Assembly (NCBI GenBank): GCA_903862955.1
Contig: CAIPAH010000004.1
Location: forward strand, 62,001-126,000
Reading direction: 5' to 3'
DNA from: an uncultured Opitutia bacterium
GTDB lineage: Bacteria > Verrucomicrobiota > Verrucomicrobiia > Opitutales > Opitutaceae
Length of the DNA: 64,000 nucleotides
Below, in pieces: positions 18,506 to 27,105 of this stretch (position 1 is the first letter of the stretch; each line of letters begins with the position of its first letter). The notes under the pieces are model-generated. The model ran no database searches, was not told the origin of the DNA, and saw nothing but the letters and a program-made list of their open reading frames with translations. A program made the translations under genes and the position numbers.

Positions 18506-20110
18506 ATGATCCAACCCCAAAGCAACGCCACCTTCCGCGAGATGCTGACGTCCGGGCCGTTCATTTACGGCGCCGAGTTGGTGACGACGCGCGGAATCCC
18601 TGAGCCGGACCAGCGCCCGAAGCTGGTGGAGTTGGGCGAAGGCCTCGCGGCGGACTCGCGGATCGCGTGGGTGTCGATCACGGACAATCCCGGCGGCAAC
18701 CCGATGATCCCGGCGGACTGGATCGCGAACGTTTTGAAGCCGCGCGGGAAGCAGCTGGTGATTCACCTCACCTGCAAGGATCTCAACCGCAACGGGCTCG
18801 AGTCGGCGGCCTGGCGTTACGCGGCGGAGGGGTTCAACAACATCCTCGCGCTCACGGGCGATTACCCGGTCGCGGGCTTCAGGGGCCCGGCGCAGCCGGT
18901 GTTCGATTTGGATGCGACCAGCCTCATCTCGATGCTGCGCGCGATGAACGAGGGCATCGAAGTGACGAAGCCCAACGGCAAGAAAGACCGGCTGCCCAAG
19001 ACGAATTTCTTCACCGGCTGCGCGGTGGCGCCGTTCAAGCGCCAGGAGCGCGAGCTGATGCCGCAATATTTCAAGTTGGCGCGGAAGATCCAGTGCGGCG
19101 CGGAGTGGGTGATCCCGCAGCTCGGCTACGACATGCGGAAATTCCATGAGATTAAGCTCTTCCTCGACTGGGCGCATCTCTCGGCCCCGATTGTCGGCAA
19201 CGTTTACGTGCTGAACAAGGTCGTGGCCCGCATGTTCAACCAGAACAAGATCCCGGGCTGCGTGGTGAGCGACGCGCTCTATGCGCAGGTCGAGAAATAC
19301 GCCGCGGGCGTGGACAAGGGGAAGGCGTTCTTCAACGAGCTCGCCGCGAAGCAGCTTGCGGTGTTCAAGGGCATGGGCTTCGCCGCCGGTTATCTGGGCG
19401 GCATCCACAAGGCGGAATCGTTCGCGCAGATCATCGACCTCGCCGAGAGCTTCGCGCCGGATGACTGGAAGCAGTTCGCGAAAGAGATCCAGTTCCCGAA
19501 AGAGGACGAGTTTTACCTCTTTGAACAGGATCTCGCGACCGGCCTCGGCGATGGCGCGCAGCTCAACGCCGCCTACCTGAAGTCGCTCGACCATCCGGAA
19601 AAGTCCGACGAGGCGACCCTCGCCTACCGGTTCACGCGCATGATGCACGGCCTGGCGTTCAAGCCCGGCGAGAAGCTTTTCCCCGTCGTCCAGCAAACTT
19701 ACGCGCGCCTCGAGTCGGGTCACTTCGCCCGGACCCTCAAGGCCGCCCACGCGATCGAGCATATCTCGAAATCCGTGATGTTCGGCTGCCAGGACTGCGG
19801 CGACTGCTCGCTCCCCGACACGGGTTATTTCTGTCCCCGCGCGTCCTGCTCGAAGAACCAGCGCAACGGCCCCTGCGGTGGTTCCGCCGACGGCCGCTGC
19901 GAGCTGAACGACAAGGACTGCATGTGGGCACGCGCCTACGACCGGCTGAAATCCTACGGCGAGTCCCGTCACATGATCGAAGGCCCGGCGGTCTTCCCCA
20001 ATCTCGCGCTCAGCCACACATCCGGCTGGGCGAACAATTTCCTCGGCCGCGATCACCATCAGGTCGCGGTCGCCCCCAAAGAGCCCGCCGCGCCCGACAA
20101 GCCGGCCTGA
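18506..20110 (+). CDS. metF: Methylenetetrahydrofolate reductase with C-terminal Cys-rich MTHFR_C domain
   Basis: Interconverts methylene-THF and methyl-THF. 534 residues starting at MIQPQSNATF (51 codons into the track ORF; the MetF fold begins here with FIYGAELVTTRG). The TIM-barrel body carries WVSITDNPGGNP, LTCKDLNRNG and ILALTGDYPV. The C-terminal domain has CQDCGDCSLPDTGYFCPRAS and GPCGGSADGRCE, the MTHFR C-terminal (MetV-like) domain known from Wood-Ljungdahl organisms, where it is usually encoded with MetF. First gene of the one-carbon operon; followed after 78 bp by the methyl-THF methyltransferase. In this context it may run in the oxidative direction (methyl-THF to methylene-THF). 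Confidence 0.9.
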   Translation: MIQPQSNATFREMLTSGPFIYGAELVTTRGIPEPDQRPKLVELGEGLAADSRIAWVSITDNPGGNPMIPADWIANVLKPRGKQLVIHLTCKDLNRNGLESAAWRYAAEGFNNILALTGDYPVAGFRGPAQPVFDLDATSLISMLRAMNEGIEVTKPNGKKDRLPKTNFFTGCAVAPFKRQERELMPQYFKLARKIQCGAEWVIPQLGYDMRKFHEIKLFLDWAHLSAPIVGNVYVLNKVVARMFNQNKIPGCVVSDALYAQVEKYAAGVDKGKAFFNELAAKQLAVFKGMGFAAGYLGGIHKAESFAQIIDLAESFAPDDWKQFAKEIQFPKEDEFYLFEQDLATGLGDGAQLNAAYLKSLDHPEKSDEATLAYRFTRMMHGLAFKPGEKLFPVVQQTYARLESGHFARTLKAAHAIEHISKSVMFGCQDCGDCSLPDTGYFCPRASCSKNQRNGPCGGSADGRCELNDKDCMWARAYDRLKSYGESRHMIEGPAVFPNLALSHTSGWANNFLGRDHHQVAVAPKEPAAPDKPA

Positions 20111-20188
20111 GGCGCGCAAATACCAAGAGCCCGCAGCCACCGTCTCAATTCCCCTCCTCTCGCCTCTTACCCATCACCCAACTTTCCC

Positions 20189-21055
20189 ATGCCCATCCCC
20201 AATCTCACCATCATCGGCGAATCCATCAACGACTCGGTGCCGTCGACCAACAAACTTTTCGAGGCGAACGATCTCGCCGGCCTGAAGGAGCTCGCGAAAT
20301 CCCAGGATGTCGGCGGCGCCGGCTACATCGACGTCAACGTCGGCCCGCGCGCCGCCTCGTTCCTCGCCGACATGATCCGCGAAGTCCAGGGCGTCACCAG
20401 CAAGCCGATCTCGATCGACACGCCCGACCCGGTGATGGCGGAAGCCGGCCTGCGTGCCTACGATGCGGCGCGGGCGGGCGGGAAGCTGCCGGTGCTGAAC
20501 TCGATTTCCCAGCCGCGGCGCGAGATGTTCAAGCTCAGCAAGATTGCGCCGTTCATGCCGATCCTCCTGGCGTCCGAGCGCGTCGAGCACGGCGTGAGCC
20601 AGCCGAACCACACTGCCACGCAGGTCTACAACACCGCGCGGGAGCTGGTGGAAGAGGCGGGGCGCCACGGCATCCCCGTGAACCATTGCATCATCGACCC
20701 GGCAATTTCCCCGATCGGTGCCGACTCCGAAGGCCGTTTCCACTGCCTGATGAGTGCGATCAACCTCATCCACAATGACCCCACGCTAAAGGGCGTGCAT
20801 ATGTCCGTCGGCCTGAGTAATTTCAGCGTCATGCTCCCGCCCAAACGCGCGGACGGTTCACCCACGAAGGGGCCGCTGGAAAGCGCGTTCCTGACGATGG
20901 CCGTCCCGCTCGGGATGGACCACGTGATCGGCTCCGTGAAGCGCAAGTATGAGGTCCTTGCACCCGACCACCCCGCGATGTTGTGCCTGACCGACTGCCT
21001 GAAGCTCGAGGGCTTCGACGTGATCATGCGCGTCCAGGAATACTACTCCAGCTGA
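20189..21055 (+). CDS. Methyltetrahydrofolate:corrinoid methyltransferase (AcsE/DHPS-fold)
   Basis: Pterin-binding TIM-barrel methyltransferase, 288 residues, transferring methyl groups between methyl-THF and a corrinoid protein. Visible family motifs are LTIIGESIN at the N-terminus, GAGYIDVNVGPRAA, KPISIDTPDP, LNSISQPRRE and CIIDPAISPIGADSEG. It lacks a corrinoid-binding domain, so it needs a separate corrinoid partner; the only free-standing one in the window is the protein at 32.6-33.3 kb. It sits between MTHFR and formate-THF ligase, the order expected for a methyl-group entry or exit point of the folate pathway. Dihydropteroate synthase is excluded by sequence type and context. Confidence 0.9.
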   Translation: MPIPNLTIIGESINDSVPSTNKLFEANDLAGLKELAKSQDVGGAGYIDVNVGPRAASFLADMIREVQGVTSKPISIDTPDPVMAEAGLRAYDAARAGGKLPVLNSISQPRREMFKLSKIAPFMPILLASERVEHGVSQPNHTATQVYNTARELVEEAGRHGIPVNHCIIDPAISPIGADSEGRFHCLMSAINLIHNDPTLKGVHMSVGLSNFSVMLPPKRADGSPTKGPLESAFLTMAVPLGMDHVIGSVKRKYEVLAPDHPAMLCLTDCLKLEGFDVIMRVQEYYSS

Positions 21056-21094
21056 CCCGCCCCGTTCCTTTCGTCCCAAAAAATACTCCCCGCC

Positions 21095-22780
21095 ATGGCT
21101 GCCAAAATCGTCCCCTCCGACATCGATATCGCCCACCAGGCGACAATGCTCCCGATCGACCAGATCGCAGCCAAGCTGAAGATCCCGGTCGACGCGCTCG
21201 AACACTACGGGAAATACAAGGCCAAGGTCGGGCTGAGTTTTTACCAGGAGCAGCTGAAAAAGCCGGCCGGTAAATTGGTGCTCGTCACCGCCATCTCGCC
21301 GACGCCCGCGGGCGAGGGTAAGACCACGACGACGGTCGGGCTCGGTGACGCGCTTAACCGCCTCGGCAAACGCGCCATCGTCTGCATCCGCGAACCCTCA
21401 CTCGGGCCCAGCTTCGGTGTGAAGGGCGGCGCGGCCGGCGGCGGTTACGCGCAGGTCATGCCGATGGAGGACATCAACCTGCACTTCACGGGCGATTTCC
21501 ACGCCATCACCTCCGCGCACAACCTGCTCTCGGCGATGGTCGACAACCACCTCACCCACGGCAACGCGCTCGGGCTCGATCCGAACCGCGTCGTGTGGAA
21601 GCGCGTGATGGACATGAACGACCGCGCGCTGCGCGAGATCGTCCTCGGGCTGGGCGGCGTGGCCAACGGCACCGTGCGCCAGTCCGGTTTCGACATCACC
21701 GTCGCCTCCGAGGTCATGGCGATCTTCTGCCTTTCCCAGAATTTGAAGGAGCTCCGCGAGCGGCTCGGCCGGATCGTCATCGGTTACACCCGCGAAAAGA
21801 AACCGGTCACCGCCGCCGACCTGAAAGCCAACGGCGCGATGGCGGTGCTGCTGCGTGACGCGCTCGCGCCGAACCTGGTGCAGACGCTGGAGAACAATCC
21901 CGCATTCGTACACGGCGGGCCGTTCGCCAACATCGCGCACGGCTGCAACAGCGTGCTCGCAACCAAGCTCTCGATGAGCCTCGGGGAATATACCGTTACC
22001 GAGGCGGGCTTCGGCGCCGACCTCGGCGCCCAGAAATTCCTGGACATCAAATGCCGTTTTGCCGGCCTCGCGCCCGACGCGGTGGTCATCGTCGCGACCG
22101 TCCGCGCGCTGAAGATGCACGGCGGCGTGGACAAGAAAGAGCTGAAGACCGAGAACGTCGCCGCCGTCGAGCGTGGCCTGGTCAACCTGGAGAAGCACCT
22201 TGAGAATATCGCCGGCTACAACCTGCCCGCCGTGGTCGCGATCAACCGGTTCACGTCCGACACGGACGCCGAGTTCGCTGTCATCGAGGCCCGCTGCGCC
22301 AAGCTCGGCGTGAAAGCGGTCCCCGCGACCCACTGGGCCGACGGCGGCGCCGGCGCCGAGGCGCTCGCGCACGCGGTCATCGAGGCCACGTCGAAGAAGG
22401 ACAAGAAATTCCAGCTGCTGTATCCGGACGACATGCCGCTCTGGGAGAAGGCCCGGACGATCGCGCAGAAGATTTACGGCGCGAAGGACATCTCGGCCAG
22501 CGCAAGCGTGAAGACGAAGTTCGAGGACCTGCAGAAGGCCGGCTACGGGAAGTTCCCGATCTGCATGGCGAAGACGCAGTATTCGTTCTCGACGGACCCG
22601 ACCCTCCGCGGCCGGCCCACCGGCTTCAACGTGGAGATCCGCGAAGTCCGGCTGTCCGCCGGCGCCGGCTTCATCGTCTGCCTCACCGGCGAGATCATGA
22701 CTATGCCCGGCCTCCCGAAAGTCCCCGCTGCCGAAGCCATCGACCTCGACGACGCGGGGCAGATCGTAGGGTTGTTCTGA
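21095..22780 (+). CDS. fhs: Formate--tetrahydrofolate ligase
   Basis: ATP-dependent ligation of formate to THF (10-formyl-THF synthetase); reversible, and able to make ATP when formyl-THF is broken down. 561 residues, full length for the family. The P-loop-type segment [20 protein letters not shown] (about residues 69-88), [42 protein letters not shown] and the C-terminal [19 protein letters not shown] are all canonical. Co-oriented with MTHFR and the methyltransferase. FolD is absent from the window and would have to be elsewhere for a complete route. Confidence 0.97.
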   Translation: MAAKIVPSDIDIAHQATMLPIDQIAAKLKIPVDALEHYGKYKAKVGLSFYQEQLKKPAGKLVLVTAISPTPAGEGKTTTTVGLGDALNRLGKRAIVCIREPSLGPSFGVKGGAAGGGYAQVMPMEDINLHFTGDFHAITSAHNLLSAMVDNHLTHGNALGLDPNRVVWKRVMDMNDRALREIVLGLGGVANGTVRQSGFDITVASEVMAIFCLSQNLKELRERLGRIVIGYTREKKPVTAADLKANGAMAVLLRDALAPNLVQTLENNPAFVHGGPFANIAHGCNSVLATKLSMSLGEYTVTEAGFGADLGAQKFLDIKCRFAGLAPDAVVIVATVRALKMHGGVDKKELKTENVAAVERGLVNLEKHLENIAGYNLPAVVAINRFTSDTDAEFAVIEARCAKLGVKAVPATHWADGGAGAEALAHAVIEATSKKDKKFQLLYPDDMPLWEKARTIAQKIYGAKDISASASVKTKFEDLQKAGYGKFPICMAKTQYSFSTDPTLRGRPTGFNVEIREVRLSAGAGFIVCLTGEIMTMPGLPKVPAAEAIDLDDAGQIVGLF

Positions 22781-22807
22781 CCAAACCTATTGGGTTGCGA
22801 GGCAACG

Positions 22808-22830
22808 GCAGCCGCTGAAAATGCGGCTGC
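22808..22830 (+). promoter_or_regulatory. Perfect 8-bp-stem hairpin between fhs and the ACP-like gene
   Basis: GCAGCCGC and GCGGCTGC separated by a 7-nt AT-rich loop. There is no T-run, so it is a poor intrinsic terminator; it abuts the TTG start of the next ORF and may be an mRNA processing, attenuation or translation-control structure. Confidence 0.5.
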
Positions 22831-23253
22831 TTGAAAACCATCATTGGTACTTTGCGCCAACAGCTTCGGCGTTGGTTTAAGGGCGATGAGGAGGCGTGCA
22901 GTAGCGTCTTCAAGGGTCGCCCGCTGCTTACGGACGACGAGTTTTACCAGCGGTATTTTCTGAACAGTAAAGTCCAGCGAGAGGTGGCAATTGGCGTACG
23001 ACGCGTCTTTTGCGAAAAGGTCGCGCTGGACATGCGGAGGCTCGCGCCGGATGACGACTTCAGCCGCGAACTAAGTGCTGTTTGGACGTATGATTCCTTG
23101 GGCGATGTCGAAGTGGTGCTGGAGATCGAAAGGCGGTTCGGCATCTCGATCAGCGAAGAAGAAGCGAGAGAATCCCTCACGATGGGCGGGCTCATTCATC
23201 TCGTAGACCTCAAGGTGAAAGGTAGGGGAGGGAACTTGCGAGGCGGCGCATGA
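22831..23253 (+). CDS. Small acyl-carrier-protein-like protein
   Basis: 140-residue protein; I do not recognise a named family over its full length. The C-terminal half looks like an acyl carrier protein: TYDSLGDVEVVLEIERRFGISISEEEA followed by LTMGGLIHLVDLKV, with DSL at the position where ACPs carry the phosphopantetheine serine. The basic N-terminus (LRQQLRRWFKGDEEA) is unlike typical ACP. The start appears to be TTG directly after a hairpin, so it is uncertain. Base composition is less GC-rich than its neighbours. It lies inside the one-carbon operon, but nothing in the sequence links it to C1 chemistry. Confidence 0.55.
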   Translation: MKTIIGTLRQQLRRWFKGDEEACSSVFKGRPLLTDDEFYQRYFLNSKVQREVAIGVRRVFCEKVALDMRRLAPDDDFSRELSAVWTYDSLGDVEVVLEIERRFGISISEEEARESLTMGGLIHLVDLKVKGRGGNLRGGA

Positions 23254-23307
23254 CCCGCAGCGTCTTTGACTTCGCCCGGGGTGCCGCGTATTGAACGCGG
23301 CACTTTT

Positions 23308-25227
23308 ATGGCGGATTTCCTGACCACGCTGAAATCGCAGGCGCTCCTGGCGGACGGGGCGATGGGGTCGTATTTGTTCAACCTCACGGGACGGTTGTCG
23401 GAATCCAACCACGTCTACGAGGCGTTCAACGTCGAGAATCCCGACCTGATCCAGTCCATCCACCAGGAATACCTCGCCGCCGGCGCGAGCTGCCTGAAGA
23501 CGAACACCTTTGGCGCGAACCGCGAACAACTGCGTCCGTTTGGGATGGAGAACCGGGTCGTGGAGCTCAACTGCGCCGGCGTGAAGGTGGCGCGCGCAGC
23601 CATCGCCAAGCACCAGGCGCAGCGCGGTGACGAGGAGCCGTTCTTCGTGCTGGCTTCGGTGGGGCCGACAAGCGTGCCGCTGACGACCGCGGCCGCCGTG
23701 GCGGAATGCTATCGCGAACAGGTGGAGGCGCTGGCGGCGGCCGGCGCGGATGCGCTGTTGCTTGAGACGTTTGGTTCGCAGGTGCAGCTGGAATTGCTGG
23801 TCAAGCTGATCAAGTCGCTGCCCGGGATGCCGCCGATCATCGCCGAGATGATGGTCCTGCCGGGCGATGGACTGAAGCCGCTCGAGCCCGACCCGGTCGA
23901 GTTCGTCAACCGGATGGCGCTGCTCGGCGTCAGCCTCGCGGGCGTCAACTGCTGCGCGCCCTGGGACGCCAGCGCGTTCGTGGCGGCGGCGAAGGACGCG
24001 CCGGTGGTCAAGTCCGGGGCGTTGTCCCTCGTGGTGATGCCGAACGCCGGCGGTTTCCAGCGCATCGGCAACCGGCTGATGACGTCGGTGAACCCCGAGT
24101 TGGCGGGCAAGCTGGCGCGCAATTTCTCCGACCTCGGCGTGCGCCTACTCGGCGGCTGCTGCGAGATGCACCCGCCGCACATCCAGGAGATGCACAATTA
24201 CCTGCAGTCGCGCCGCGTCGGCGAGCGCGTCACGGCGGGCGCGGCGAAGTTTTCGACCCCGCCGCCGGTGGGCGACGCGGAGAAACGGAAGAATGGCCGC
24301 TTCTCGCAGAAGCTGAAGGACGGGAAATTCGTCGTAAGCATCGAATCGCTGCCACCGCGCGGGACCGACGAGCGCGTCATTTCCGGCAAGGTCGAGCTGC
24401 TGGGCAAGATGGCGGCGAGCGGGCTGATCGACGCGGTGGATTTCACGGACGGCTCGCGTGGCATCCCGCTGATCACGCCCGGCGATTTCATCGCGGTGCT
24501 GCGCTCGCGGCTGGGCTGGACGGCGGCGACGGGCGATGCGGTGGAGTTGATCCCCCATTTTACCGCGCGGGACGTAAACATGATGGGCATCCAGAGCCGG
24601 CTCGTCGGCTACCACCACAACCGCATTCACAACGTGCTCTTTGTGACGGGCGACCCGCCGAAGATGTCGCCGACATATCCGCGCTCGGCGGCGGTGTTCG
24701 ACTTGGACTCAGTGGGCATGATCCGGCTGACGCAGACCTGCCTGAACGCCGGCGTGGATTTTGGCGGCGTGCCGTTGGGCAAGCAGGAGCGGCCGCAGAC
24801 GCATTTCACGATCGGGGCCGGCGTGGAACCGGAGGCGCAGGACGCCGCGCGGGAATTCCGGCGGCTGCAGGAGAAGATCGACGCGGGCGCGGACTACATC
24901 ATGACGCAGCCGGTCTTCCACGAGGCGCCGGTGGCAGCGCTGGAGAAATTCCGCGGCAAAATTCCCTTCCTGATCGGCGTGATGGTGCTGGCCCACCTCG
25001 AGCATGCGCAGCGGATGGCGCAGGTCCCGGGTGTGGTGATCCCGTCGGCGCTCATCCAGCGCATCGCGGCGAAAACGACCGTGGCGGACCAGGCGAAGGT
25101 CGGCCGCGATATCGCCGCCGAGCAAATCCAAGCGCTCGTGCGCGGCGGCTGGGCGGGCGTCTACCTGATGTCCACCGCCGTCGGCGAAGGCACGCTGGAC
25201 GTGCTGCGGGCCGGTCTGGGAAAATAA
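23308..25227 (+). CDS. Bifunctional homocysteine S-methyltransferase / methylenetetrahydrofolate reductase
   Basis: Fusion of the type known from Bacillus YitJ. 639 residues from MADFLTTLKSQ (an upstream start at 23266 is possible but adds a non-homologous 14-residue tail). Residues 1 to about 300 are a BHMT/MetH-type zinc methyltransferase: LLADGAMGSYLF, GASCLKTNTFGANR and zinc-cysteine segments VNCCAPWD and LLGGCCEMHPPHI. From about 330 to the end is a second MTHFR domain (KFVVSIESLPPRG, VDFTDGSRGIP, LFVTGDPPKMSP, DYIMTQPVFH). It couples methyl-THF formation to methionine synthesis. It has no B12-binding domain, so the homocysteine half may take methyl from another donor. Last gene of the C1 operon. 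Confidence 0.9.
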   Translation: MADFLTTLKSQALLADGAMGSYLFNLTGRLSESNHVYEAFNVENPDLIQSIHQEYLAAGASCLKTNTFGANREQLRPFGMENRVVELNCAGVKVARAAIAKHQAQRGDEEPFFVLASVGPTSVPLTTAAAVAECYREQVEALAAAGADALLLETFGSQVQLELLVKLIKSLPGMPPIIAEMMVLPGDGLKPLEPDPVEFVNRMALLGVSLAGVNCCAPWDASAFVAAAKDAPVVKSGALSLVVMPNAGGFQRIGNRLMTSVNPELAGKLARNFSDLGVRLLGGCCEMHPPHIQEMHNYLQSRRVGERVTAGAAKFSTPPPVGDAEKRKNGRFSQKLKDGKFVVSIESLPPRGTDERVISGKVELLGKMAASGLIDAVDFTDGSRGIPLITPGDFIAVLRSRLGWTAATGDAVELIPHFTARDVNMMGIQSRLVGYHHNRIHNVLFVTGDPPKMSPTYPRSAAVFDLDSVGMIRLTQTCLNAGVDFGGVPLGKQERPQTHFTIGAGVEPEAQDAAREFRRLQEKIDAGADYIMTQPVFHEAPVAALEKFRGKIPFLIGVMVLAHLEHAQRMAQVPGVVIPSALIQRIAAKTTVADQAKVGRDIAAEQIQALVRGGWAGVYLMSTAVGEGTLDVLRAGLGK

Positions 25228-25238
25228 ATCGGTTGGCC

Positions 25239-25328
25239 TGTAGGAGCGGCTTTACGCCGCGAAGAACCCCGAATGACGGGCTGATCACGGCGCAGCGCGG
25301 TCAATCGCGGCGTAAAGCCGCTCCTACA
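25239..25328. repeat. Inverted repeat GTAGGAGCGGCTTTACGCCGCG
   Basis: Arms TGTAGGAGCGGCTTTACGCCG and CGGCGTAAAGCCGCTCCTACA, about 45 bp apart, between the convergent C1 operon and methyltransferase array. The core GGCTTTACGCC is shared with the TAGGTCGGGCTTTACGCCC family at 3.35 and 55.3 kb. Confidence 0.85.
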
Positions 25329-25335
25329 GGGACAC

Positions 25336-25366
25336 AAAAAAGGGGCCGGTCCCTCGACCGGCCCCT
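25336..25366 (-). terminator. Intrinsic terminator of the leftward methyltransferase operon
   Basis: Read leftward: perfect stem AGGGGCCGGT/ACCGGCCCCT with a 6-nt loop, followed by a run of T residues. It lies about 20 bp after the DUF6580 stop codon, marking the end of the corrinoid-protein operon. Confidence 0.85.
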
Positions 25367-25388
25367 GCCTGTGAACACAACCCAACCC

Positions 25389-25958
25389 TCACGCAGTCTG
25401 GGTCCGCGTGACGCGGGCCTTCGACATCGCGAGGGCAAAGACTCCAGTGAAGAGCAGGTCACCGATCAGGGTGTTGCGGAAGAACCACAGCGTCGGGAGA
25501 TACTCGGTGTGGCCGACCGTCATGGCCTGCCACCAGCCGGCGGTGGTCTTGACGTAGTAGGCGTCACCGAGCCAGGCGGCGGTGTTGCTCACGAGGTAGA
25601 ACAGGATCGAGCAGCCGAGGGCGCCGCTGAACAGGTTCAGCGCGGTGCGGCGGCGGGCGACGAAGGCGCCGACCCCGAGGGCGGCGGCGAAGCAGGCGAT
25701 GCGCAGCATGGCGCCGCTCAGCTCCCAGGTGTAGCCGTATTGGGTGGCGTAGTAGCGGTCGATCCAGAGGTCGCTCGCCACCAGCGCCACGAACGGCACG
25801 AGCCAGAGGCTGCGGCGCTCGAGGTAGGCGGCACCGCAGAAGGCGAGGGCCATGATGGGCGAGAGGTTGGACAATTCCGGGACAAACACCGCGCCGACCC
25901 GGTAGGCGGCGGCGGCGGCGATGAGCGCGAGCGCGAGGATGACGTGGGACTTTTTCAT
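25389..25958 (-). CDS. DUF6580 family putative transport membrane protein
   Basis: 189-residue integral membrane protein with about five hydrophobic segments (HVILALALIAAAAAYRVGA, LVPFVALVASDLWID, IACFAAALGVGAFVA and others). It matches the DUF6580 family of putative transporters, small proteins reminiscent of ECF-type substrate-binding (S) components. It is 46 bp downstream of a UroD-type methyltransferase, on the same strand, and directly before the terminator, so it is probably the last gene of the corrinoid operon. Uptake of a corrinoid, cobalt or methylated substrate is a reasonable guess but is context-based only. Confidence 0.75.
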   Translation of the reverse strand: MKKSHVILALALIAAAAAYRVGAVFVPELSNLSPIMALAFCGAAYLERRSLWLVPFVALVASDLWIDRYYATQYGYTWELSGAMLRIACFAAALGVGAFVARRRTALNLFSGALGCSILFYLVSNTAAWLGDAYYVKTTAGWWQAMTVGHTEYLPTLWFFRNTLIGDLLFTGVFALAMSKARVTRTQTA

Positions 25959-26004
25959 GATGGTGATTTTTTGGTTGGGTTGAAGTTACAGCGGAAAAAA
26001 GGGG

Positions 26005-27105
26005 TCAGGCGAAGCGGATGGATTTCACCTCATCGACGAGGGCGAGGATGTTTTCGAACGGGACATCGGGCTCGAGGACGTGCGTCGGCGCGATCATCAC
26101 GCGGGCGGGGTGCTCGCGGCGGAGGTGCAGCGCGGCGATTTCGCGGACGCGGCGGCGGACGTCGTTGGGCGTGCCGAAGGGCATGGTGGTCTGCGTGCCG
26201 ACCATGCCGCTGAGCCCCAACTGGTCGCCGTGGCGGCGGGCGAGTTCGTTGGCGTTCATGCACTCGGGCTGCACGGGATTGAGGATGTCGACGCCGACCT
26301 CGATGAGCTCCGGGACGATCGGCATGATGTCGCCATCGGAATGGTAGTGCACCCAGACCTTGCCGCCGCGCGACGCGTCGCGGATGGCGGCGATGACCTT
26401 GGCGAGGCGGGGCTTGAGGTGCTTCCGCCACATCGGGACGGAGAGAAGCATGCCGGTCTGCATGCCGACGTCGTCGCCGAGCCCAATCACGTCGACGCCG
26501 GCCCGGGCGAACGCGCGGCCGACGTTGACGGAACGTTCGGTGAAGTAGTCGAGCAGCCAGTCGGCGATGCCGTTGCCCTCGGCGAGGTCCTGGAAGAGGT
26601 TGTCCATGCCGCGGACATACCACGCCGCCTCGAAGGCGGTGCACTCCAGCCCGGCGAAGGCGACCTTGCCGCGCGTGTGGATCTGGCGCATGCGGTGCTG
26701 GACGACGGTGTAGTGGGCCGGATCGGAGGTGTCGGGCCAGGGAAGTTTTTCGAGCTGGGCGACGCTCGTGATCTTCTCGAGCGGGTGCAGCATGGTGCGG
26801 AAGTGGTAGGCCTTGCCGAGGGTGCCCTTGGGCGGCTCGACGTGCGCGATGCAGAACGGCCCCAGCTCGACGTTGTGGGGCAGCTGGCAGCCGATTTCCG
26901 CGAGCGCGGCTTTCCAGCGCGCGGGGTCCTCGTTGTAGCCGACCCACTCGAAGCCGAAGTCCGTTTCAAACGCCAACTCCGAGTTGCGCACGCCCGTGCG
27001 CTCCTCGATCAGGTCGGCGACCGGGGGCGTGACCGGCAGGTTCAGCGGCAGCCACTCAGCACGTCCGCCGGACATCATCGCGTGGAAATTTTCGCGGGCG
27101 TTCAT
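26005..27105 (-). CDS. UroD-family (MtaA/CmuA-type) methyltransferase, paralogue 1
   Basis: 366-residue TIM-barrel protein of the uroporphyrinogen-decarboxylase superfamily, methyltransferase branch. It starts MNARENFHAMMSGGRAEWLPLN and overlaps the upstream homocysteine methyltransferase by 4 bp (ATGA). The position where MtaA/MtbA have the zinc motif H-x-C reads WVHYHSDGDIMPI, giving H-x-D instead; the C-terminal third-ligand region reads MIAPTHVLEPDVPFEN. True heme-pathway UroD is excluded by the missing N-terminal substrate-arginine motifs and by the array context. Presumed role: methyl transfer to or from the corrinoid protein encoded in the same operon; substrate unknown. Confidence 0.8.
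   Translation of the reverse strand: MNARENFHAMMSGGRAEWLPLNLPVTPPVADLIEERTGVRNSELAFETDFGFEWVGYNEDPARWKAALAEIGCQLPHNVELGPFCIAHVEPPKGTLGKAYHFRTMLHPLEKITSVAQLEKLPWPDTSDPAHYTVVQHRMRQIHTRGKVAFAGLECTAFEAAWYVRGMDNLFQDLAEGNGIADWLLDYFTERSVNVGRAFARAGVDVIGLGDDVGMQTGMLLSVPMWRKHLKPRLAKVIAAIRDASRGGKVWVHYHSDGDIMPIVPELIEVGVDILNPVQPECMNANELARRHGDQLGLSGMVGTQTTMPFGTPNDVRRRVREIAALHLRREHPARVMIAPTHVLEPDVPFENILALVDEVKSIRFA

Noticed and set aside
22808-22830. Intrinsic terminator after fhs
   Set aside because: Stem is good but no T-run follows on either strand; kept only as a possible regulatory hairpin.
24145-24630. Minus-strand ORFs within the Hcy-MT/MTHFR fusion
   Set aside because: Antisense of a clear gene with no independent homology-like motif.
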